In this document: in pieces, positions 58,489 to 64,000 of the stretch
Position numbering within the stretch: the stretch's first letter is position 1
Layout of the letters: each line of letters opens with the position of its first letter
Translations under genes and position numbers: made by a program
Origin: Granulicatella elegans
GTDB lineage: Bacteria; Bacillota; Bacilli; Lactobacillales; Aerococcaceae
DNA: 64,000 nt
Direction of reading: 5' to 3'
Assembly: GCF_020735385.1 (NCBI RefSeq)
Contig: NZ_CP085953.1
Coordinates: forward strand, 310,001-374,000
Notes under the pieces: model-generated
Told to the model about the DNA's origin: nothing
Databases searched by the model: none
Seen by the model: the letters and a program-made list of their open reading frames with translations, nothing else

Positions 58489-60798
58489 TTACGACTCCTC
58501 TATTCTTTCAATTGGGGCAAAACTTGCTAATAATCGTTTAATACCCATTCCTGCAAAAGCTACATCAATTTCTTGATTCGTGCCTTCACCAGTTACTTTT
58601 ACGACTGTTCCAACATTCCATTTTTTATGCATCACCTTGTCGCCCACTTTCCATACAGCTCCATCATTGGCAGCAACTGTTTGTTTTTGTACTTGTCGAA
58701 TGACTGATGGCTGAATGCTAGAAGGCTGAACTGCTTTTGATTGATACGCAGTTACCTGAGATTTTGAACGATATTTGTCAAATAACGAACCAGATGAGGA
58801 AGTTTTTGAAACAAATGAAGCAGATTCCCTACTTGTGCTGCCATACGATTTCTGTTGATTGGAATCAAATAATTCTTCTCCAATTTCTAAAATAAATCTT
58901 GATGGACGGTTCGTCTGTGTACGTCCATATAATAATCTAGAATACGCATTTGTTAAAAATAATTTTTGTTCTGCACGAGTAATGCCTACATAAGCTAGAC
59001 GACGTTCTTCTTCCACATCGTCATGTTCCATTATACTTCTAAAACTTGGGAAAATTCCTTCTTCTAATCCAATCATAAATACAACCGGAAACTCTAGCCC
59101 TTTAGCTGCATGAAGCGTCATCAATGTCACCACACGACCATCCCCTTCATCGCTATCCGCATCAGAAACTAACGATAAATCTGTTAAAAATTGTAATAAT
59201 GGAGAATCTTCTGACTCTTCTTCTAAACGTTCTTGTTCGAATTGTTTTGCCACCGAGATAAACTCTTGAATATTTTCAATTCTCGCATCAGCTTCCATTG
59301 TATGTTGTTTCTCTAAAGAAGCAAGATAGCCTGTTTTCTCAATCACTTGTTCTACAAATTCACTAATAGATAGAAATTCTTGCATTTTTCTTAATTCTTC
59401 AATCGTTGTGGCAAATTTTTCTAAAGCTTTCGCCGCTTTCCCAGATAAAGGAGATACAGAGATTTGCTCACTTGCTTCTAACAATGAAAGTTGATATACC
59501 TCAGCAAAATCCGACAACTTCGCTAAAGAAGTAGCCCCAATTCCTCGTTTTGGACTATTGACAATTCTTCTAAAGCTTAAATCATCTTGAGGATTTACAA
59601 TTAAACGTAAATACGCTAACAAATCCTTGATTTCTAATCTGTCATAGAATCGTTGTCCACCTACTAATCGGAATGGGATATTTGATTTTAATAAATTTTC
59701 TTCCATGACACGAGATTGCGCATTTGTTCGATATAAAATCGCAAAATCATCATAATGATAGCCATCTCTGAGCAGACTTTGAATTTGAGACAGCACATAA
59801 TACCCTTCATCTTGCTCCGATTGAGCACGGTAATACGTAATGAGTTCTCCTTCTTCATTTTCAGTCCACAATTTCTTCACTTTACGGTTAACATTATTCT
59901 CAATGACATGATTGGCTGCTTGTAAAATCGTTTTTGTAGAACGATAATTTTGTTCTAATAAAACAACTTTCGCCTGTTGATAATCTTTTTCAAATTCTAA
60001 AATATTGCTCATGTCAGCACCACGCCAACCATAAATACTTTGGTCTGCATCCCCAACAACACAAATATTTTTGAATTTCTTCGCTAACATCGTTACTAAT
60101 CGATATTGGGCATGGTTCGTATCTTGATACTCATCCACATGAATATATTGGAATTTTTGTTGATAATACTGTAATGTTTTAGGATGTTTTTGGAATAGTT
60201 GTACCGTCAACATAATTAAATCATCAAAGTCCAATGTCATACTTTTGGCTAATTCTTTTTGATATTCACGGTAACATTTTCCAATAATTTGTTCCACATA
60301 TCCCGTATATTTCTTATTAAATTCTTCCACATCTTCTAAATCATTTTTAGCTTGGCTAATACGATTTAAAATCATGCGATAATCATATTTCTCATTATCA
60401 ATATCTAATTTTTTCAAAATTCGCTTCATTGCCGTTTGTTGTTCACTCGGGTCACAAATCGTAAACGAACGTTGAAAGCCTAATAATTCGATATCTCTTC
60501 TTAAAATACGCACACACATAGAGTGGAAAGTAGAAACCCACATCTCTTCAGCTTGCGAGCCAACTAATTGACTCACTCGCTCTTTCATTTCACGTGCTGC
60601 TTTATTGGTAAAGGTAATTGCTAAAATATTCCAAGGATGAACCTCTTCTTCTGCTAAAATATACGCCATACGATGCGTTAATACTCTCGTTTTTCCACTT
60701 CCAGCCCCTGCCATAATCAACAATGGACCTTGAGTATGCTGAACAGCCTCTTTTTGACGTTCATTCATACCTTCTAGTAATTTCGCTGAAATACTCAC
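58489..60798 (-). CDS. pcrA: ATP-dependent DNA helicase PcrA (UvrD/Rep family)
   Basis: A 769-residue SF1A 3'-5' helicase. Motif I LLIMAGAGSGKTRVLTHRMA, motif II VDEYQDTNHAQ, motif III VGDADQSIYGWRGAD, motif IV QNYRST, motif V TLHAAKGLEF and motif VI LAYVGITRAEQKLFL are intact. It removes RecA and replication blocks. The C-terminal Tudor-like domain (WKVGDKVMHKKWNVGTVVKV) binds RNA polymerase in relatives. First of the pcrA-ligA pair. Confidence 0.97.
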   Translation of the reverse strand: MSISAKLLEGMNERQKEAVQHTQGPLLIMAGAGSGKTRVLTHRMAYILAEEEVHPWNILAITFTNKAAREMKERVSQLVGSQAEEMWVSTFHSMCVRILRRDIELLGFQRSFTICDPSEQQTAMKRILKKLDIDNEKYDYRMILNRISQAKNDLEDVEEFNKKYTGYVEQIIGKCYREYQKELAKSMTLDFDDLIMLTVQLFQKHPKTLQYYQQKFQYIHVDEYQDTNHAQYRLVTMLAKKFKNICVVGDADQSIYGWRGADMSNILEFEKDYQQAKVVLLEQNYRSTKTILQAANHVIENNVNRKVKKLWTENEEGELITYYRAQSEQDEGYYVLSQIQSLLRDGYHYDDFAILYRTNAQSRVMEENLLKSNIPFRLVGGQRFYDRLEIKDLLAYLRLIVNPQDDLSFRRIVNSPKRGIGATSLAKLSDFAEVYQLSLLEASEQISVSPLSGKAAKALEKFATTIEELRKMQEFLSISEFVEQVIEKTGYLASLEKQHTMEADARIENIQEFISVAKQFEQERLEEESEDSPLLQFLTDLSLVSDADSDEGDGRVVTLMTLHAAKGLEFPVVFMIGLEEGIFPSFRSIMEHDDVEEERRLAYVGITRAEQKLFLTNAYSRLLYGRTQTNRPSRFILEIGEELFDSNQQKSYGSTSRESASFVSKTSSSGSLFDKYRSKSQVTAYQSKAVQPSSIQPSVIRQVQKQTVAANDGAVWKVGDKVMHKKWNVGTVVKVTGEGTNQEIDVAFAGMGIKRLLASFAPIERIEES

Positions 60799-60827
60799 AA
60801 AGTCATCCTTTCTTCTCTTATAAAATC

Positions 60828-61940
60828 TTAATCATGTAATCCACTTAATTCTAATTCATTGACTAAATCCACACTAGAAGCTCCTGTTAATCGAATCACT
60901 CCAACTGCCTCTTCTTGATTCCCACCTTCAACTTGGAAATATTCAAATTCCCAATGTGGTTTTAAAATTGTTAAAACATGTGCTTTTTCTAGCATTTCTC
61001 GATAAATCGGAACAATTAACCCTTCTTCAATGAGACCACTTTCCAGCACACCTAATCCTGTCGCTAATCGTAAAATGATTTCACTAAACGATTGAGGAAT
61101 TTGTTTAGCACTAAATTGATGTTGCAAGAATGGTAACTGATCCACTTTTTTAACATAGAAAATACCATTTTTCGCCATCACAACTTGAATCGATACTAAA
61201 GTTGAGCCCGAAATGGAACGCATCATTTTAGAAGCAATCGTTCTTAATTCTCCAGCCCATTCAGGATTCATGCGCTTTGAGGCAATCGAATATTTTAATT
61301 TTCCATCTACATACACATCTTCTGTAATTGGTAAAATCGTAATGTGATCTTCATAGTCGCGCAAAATTGTCAAACTGAACTGACGTTGCGCAGGAACAAA
61401 TGCTGTCACCATACAAGATTGCCCCTCAACTAACTGAAATACTTGATCATCCATGTCATGGTCATACAACATCATGCTCGTATTATTTTTACGGAAACGA
61501 TTCGTCTCCAATATAGCTGGAAAACCAATGCTCGATAATAAGCTTGGAAGTTCTCCGATACTCGTAATCATGCCATAAGGCGCCACATTAATCGCATGTT
61601 CTTCTAAAAACAACTTTTCCACCATACGATTTTGAGAAATCTCTGCTAATTCAAAAGATTGATAATAACGACTTTTACCACTGAGAGCTACAATGGTATC
61701 AATTTCAATTTCATTGGTTAAAATATAAATCGTATCCACTTGCATGGCAAAATTGAATAATGCTCTTCGGTCAGAATAACGACCAATCTCTTCCTTATCT
61801 GTTAATAAAACACTAGGCTCATCTTTTTCTCGAAAATGATAAATGCGATATCCTAATCGTTTCGCCATTAAAATCACCGATGAAATTTGAGAATCTCCAC
61901 CAATAATTCCAATAATACTTCCTGGTAATAATTGACTCAT
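60828..61940 (-). CDS. PurK-like ATP-grasp protein
   Basis: A 370-residue protein similar in layout to N5-carboxyaminoimidazole ribonucleotide synthase: an N-terminal Rossmann-like part (GSIIGIIGGDSQISSVILMA then KRLGYRIYHF), an ATP-grasp core and a C-terminal domain (FSEIILRLATGLGVLESGLI). Several residues expected in true PurK appear altered (GGGQLG reads GGDSQIS), and no purE or other pur gene is nearby. I therefore doubt it makes purines and call it a diverged ATP-grasp paralogue. It is 29 bases upstream of pcrA. Confidence 0.72.
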   Translation of the reverse strand: MSQLLPGSIIGIIGGDSQISSVILMAKRLGYRIYHFREKDEPSVLLTDKEEIGRYSDRRALFNFAMQVDTIYILTNEIEIDTIVALSGKSRYYQSFELAEISQNRMVEKLFLEEHAINVAPYGMITSIGELPSLLSSIGFPAILETNRFRKNNTSMMLYDHDMDDQVFQLVEGQSCMVTAFVPAQRQFSLTILRDYEDHITILPITEDVYVDGKLKYSIASKRMNPEWAGELRTIASKMMRSISGSTLVSIQVVMAKNGIFYVKKVDQLPFLQHQFSAKQIPQSFSEIILRLATGLGVLESGLIEEGLIVPIYREMLEKAHVLTILKPHWEFEYFQVEGGNQEEAVGVIRLTGASSVDLVNELELSGLHD

Positions 61941-61947
61941 ACGTGCT

Positions 61948-62589
61948 CTACTCCTTTACAGATTTTTCTTGAAGTTGATCATATTGTGCTAAATGATGCG
62001 TTTCAATCACATGAATAATTTTTTGTGCATAAGTTGGATCTGTGGCATATCCTGCTTTTTGAAGGGCGTGTGCTGCTTCTTTATAATTTTTTGCTTTCAA
62101 AACAGGCTCGTATAATTTTGGATTCCAATCTACTCCATACGTTAATAACTTTGCATGGGCTTCTACTGATTCCGCCCAACTATTATAAACTCGAAAAGGT
62201 GCCATAATCGTAATCCACTTTCCATCGACATATTCACTCGTTTCTAATTGAACACTCGGTTCAGCTATCCCTGCTTTGACCCCATATAAATTATAATAGT
62301 CCTTTGAAAGTCCGCTTTCTCCCCAATCAGATTCTAATATAGCCTGAGCTAAACTAATACTCGGTAAAACTTTATATAATTGATATGCTTTTTGAGAAGA
62401 TGGAACAAGACTTTGAATAAATTGTTGATGAGCAATTGCTGTAGGATTTTGCCTTGTTTCTTGAAATTGTAAAGTTCCCATAATAATGACACTACAAATG
62501 GCAATCAACACTAAAACCACTCCTAGCGTTAATCTTTTAAAGCCTAATTTCATATGCGATTTCCATTTGATTGTTTTTCGTCTTCCCAC
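61948..62589 (-). CDS. Glucosaminidase-family peptidoglycan hydrolase
   Basis: About 213 residues: a short cytoplasmic start, one membrane span (LTLGVVLVLIAICSVIIMGT), then a GH73-type domain. The catalytic Glu is in LAQAILESDWGESGLSKDYY and the downstream YNLYGVKAG motif is present; it ends in TDPTYAQKIIHVIETHHL. It cleaves N-acetylglucosamine links in the wall. The start is uncertain: GTG 62589 is the best guess, with ATG 62553 possible; an upstream in-frame ATG at 62658 overlaps the apparent promoter. It ends 7 bases before the PurK-like gene. Confidence 0.85.
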   Translation of the reverse strand: MGRRKTIKWKSHMKLGFKRLTLGVVLVLIAICSVIIMGTLQFQETRQNPTAIAHQQFIQSLVPSSQKAYQLYKVLPSISLAQAILESDWGESGLSKDYYNLYGVKAGIAEPSVQLETSEYVDGKWITIMAPFRVYNSWAESVEAHAKLLTYGVDWNPKLYEPVLKAKNYKEAAHALQKAGYATDPTYAQKIIHVIETHHLAQYDQLQEKSVKE

Positions 62590-62787
62590 AGCAACACCAC
62601 TTTCTATACATACCTCTAATTTTATCATAAACCTTAATTTTACGCTTGAATTTTCCATGTTTTTTTATGAAATTTAATTTCTTTTGCAAGTAACAATGTC
62701 ATTGTTCCATCTCAAAACTCTCCTTCGTTGTCGTTTCATACATTTTATGATATGATATTCAAGAATTTTAAACAACGAGGTGAAATT

Positions 62788-63282
62788 GTGCCTAATCAAC
62801 AACATTCTTTTCACATTGGACTCAGAACTTTTAAGACAGCAGTATCTGTTTTTCTCTGTATTTTACTTTTTAAAGTACTACATCGTGGTTCTCCTATGTT
62901 AGCCGTACTATCAACTGTTTTTAGTTTAAGAAAAGATCATAAACAAACTTGGAAGTTTGGAATTGCTCGTTTCTTTGGAAACATGTCCGGTGGGATACTT
63001 GCAATCGTACTTCTACAATTATACAAACACTTTTCACTTCCAGATTATTTCGACTTAATACTAGTTCCTATTGGAATCATACTGTTAATTTTGTTTTGCA
63101 ATCGATTCAATAAAACAGCTGTCATTAATTCGTCAGCGACTTTCTTAGTCATCTTTTATACGATTGAAGCAGCTGTTAATGTGGAATATGCAATTCAACG
63201 AGTATTAGATACTTTAATCGGGGCAGTCATCGCCATGATTGTCAACCGACTATTACCAAGCCCACATTTACAAGAAAAATAG
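62788..63282 (+). CDS. Aromatic acid exporter (ArAE/FUSC) family membrane protein
   Basis: A 164-residue protein starting at GTG 62788, 6 bases after GAGGTG. It contains SFHIGLRTFKTAVSVFLCIL and three to four further membrane spans, matching the short N-terminal membrane module of ArAE_1/FUSC proteins. The usual soluble C-terminal domain is missing, so it is about half the usual family length; function unknown. Transcribed alone, divergent from the glucosaminidase. Confidence 0.75.
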   Translation: MPNQQHSFHIGLRTFKTAVSVFLCILLFKVLHRGSPMLAVLSTVFSLRKDHKQTWKFGIARFFGNMSGGILAIVLLQLYKHFSLPDYFDLILVPIGIILLILFCNRFNKTAVINSSATFLVIFYTIEAAVNVEYAIQRVLDTLIGAVIAMIVNRLLPSPHLQEK

Positions 63283-63309
63283 AGCATCCCAAACGGAATG
63301 CTCTTTTTG
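63281..63309 (+). terminator. Terminator after the ArAE-like gene
   Basis: Stem AGAGCAT/ATGCTCT extended by inner CC/GG, then T5. Confidence 0.85.
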
Positions 63310-63365
63310 TTCGTTAGATTTTCTTAATTATTTAGGCTCACCAACAGGATTTGTCGAACAACCTG

Positions 63366-63421
63366 AATAAATAGTCGGACGGAGTCACACCGTCAACTTC
63401 TTGGACAACCGCCTATTTATT
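63366..63421 (-). other. Nested stem-loop downstream of the partial gene
   Basis: Outer arms AATAAATAG/CTATTTATT (9 bp) with inner GACGG/CCGTC; no T-run follows. It sits 6 bases past the stop codon of the minus-strand gene and may be a factor-dependent or weak terminator. Confidence 0.5.
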
Positions 63422-63426
63422 ACGCT

Positions 63427-64000
63427 TTAGTACATCACATATTCACGTTTTCTTTGGAAATATAATTTCGCATCTGCCTTTGGTGTAATTTTTGCTGAGA
63501 AAACTTCTTCTTTTTTATTCAAATCAAACACACGAAGTGCATTTTGACCTTGTTCGAGTCCAACATAGACTAATGTATCTTTGTTTAGCACTTCTTCTGA
63601 AGAATATGGATCACGTTGAATTGTTCCAATTTTTTCTAATGATAAATCTGAAGTAACTTGATAAACCGTTTCATTATTAGCTTGACGCTCACTATTTTCA
63701 ATATATCCTGGTCGTTCAGCAGGATCCGGTCTTCCATATTTTCTTCCGGCAAATTTTGGCAAATTCGTTTCTACTGCATAAATTTTAGAACCTGAAATAT
63801 AGAAGTTTGCTGGACTTCTCAGTGAACTAATATCTAACTTACGGAATGTATTGGTAAATACATCATATTGATAATACTCTTCTTTATCATCTGGTTTTTC
63901 AGAAGGTTTTTCCTCTTGTTGTAAAGGAAGTACATTTAACACAATTGTTTCCGGATTATAAGAACGATTTCTAAATGTTGCATTGAGAATCGAACCCTCT
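63427..64000 (-). CDS. Unidentified protein, C-terminal part (beta-propeller-like)
   Basis: The frame is open to the window edge (EGSILNATFRNRSYNPETIV, then LNVLPLQQEEKPSEKPDDKE) and ends at 63427 with FQRKREYVMY, so at least 190 C-terminal residues are seen. It contains repeated beta-strand-like units (YYQYDVFTNTFRKLDISSL, NALRVFDLNKKEEVFSAKIT) and a Pro/Glu/Lys linker, suggesting an extracytoplasmic beta-propeller-like domain. No family is recognised; the N-terminus lies outside. Confidence 0.65.
   Translation of the reverse strand, partial: EGSILNATFRNRSYNPETIVLNVLPLQQEEKPSEKPDDKEEYYQYDVFTNTFRKLDISSLRSPANFYISGSKIYAVETNLPKFAGRKYGRPDPAERPGYIENSERQANNETVYQVTSDLSLEKIGTIQRDPYSSEEVLNKDTLVYVGLEQGQNALRVFDLNKKEEVFSAKITPKADAKLYFQRKREYVMY

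Noticed and set aside
62025-62207. Plus-strand frames opposite the glucosaminidase and many other long genes
   Set aside because: Antisense shadows of clear family proteins, with no ribosome sites and unlikely composition.

Overview
The window is AT-rich DNA from a low-GC Gram-positive bacterium of the Lactobacillales. Pointers are a str operon in the order rpsL-rpsG-fusA-tuf, RNA polymerase delta subunit (rpoE), a pcrA-ligA-camS-gatCAB block, an LPQTG sortase substrate and strong AGGAGG ribosome binding sites. A Granulicatella/Carnobacteriaceae-like host is my best guess, from overall protein character only.

Layout. 1-9264 (all minus): partial membrane acyltransferase, PhnA, two U32 tRNA-hydroxylation proteins, tuf, fusA, rpsG, rpsL, yaaA, with intrinsic terminators even between str genes. 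9359-17739: a maltodextrin locus. malQ-glgP on the minus strand diverge from a lipoprotein plus two-permease ABC importer and a LacI-type regulator on the plus strand; matching LacI-type operators sit on both promoters, and no ATPase is encoded here. 17781-20471: an ISL3-family insertion sequence (8-bp target duplication) split by an IS1202-like element (27-bp target duplication). 20554-23465: a dead marR-type gene, a MATE exporter, an LPQTG protein and a DUF454 protein.

23497-43175 is a composite mobile region inserted in the 3' end of rlmD (rumA). Three att-like copies (23497, 37101, 43163) split it into element A (about 13.6 kb) and element B (about 6.1 kb). A carries a large serine recombinase, a phage-type replication protein, a DUF3801/PcfB-like protein, a MOBQ relaxase, an RSF1010-type nic site and three cargo cassettes (ECF sigma/anti-sigma/ABC; GntR/ABC; SAP-ClbS-SRPBCC) whose ends carry near-identical terminators. 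It has no type IV secretion genes, so it looks mobilizable rather than self-conjugative. B carries a CadC-regulated metal-export operon, a CopZ-like protein and a decayed restriction-modification cassette. Insertion gave RlmD a new tail of about 100 residues from the element, while the native RlmD C-terminus now ends the recombinase. In the excised circle the recombinase would read in frame into that same tail.

42868-64000: rlmD, ABC transporter wreckage, then core genes: a YdcF-like protein, brnQ, metG, gtrA, rpoE, gatCAB, camS, ligA, pcrA, a PurK-like ATP-grasp protein, a glucosaminidase, an aromatic-acid-exporter-like protein and an unidentified partial gene. Core genes are intact; accessory genes are rich in single-base frameshifts, nonsense codons and ATA codons at expected start positions. 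No tRNA, rRNA or CRISPR array was seen.
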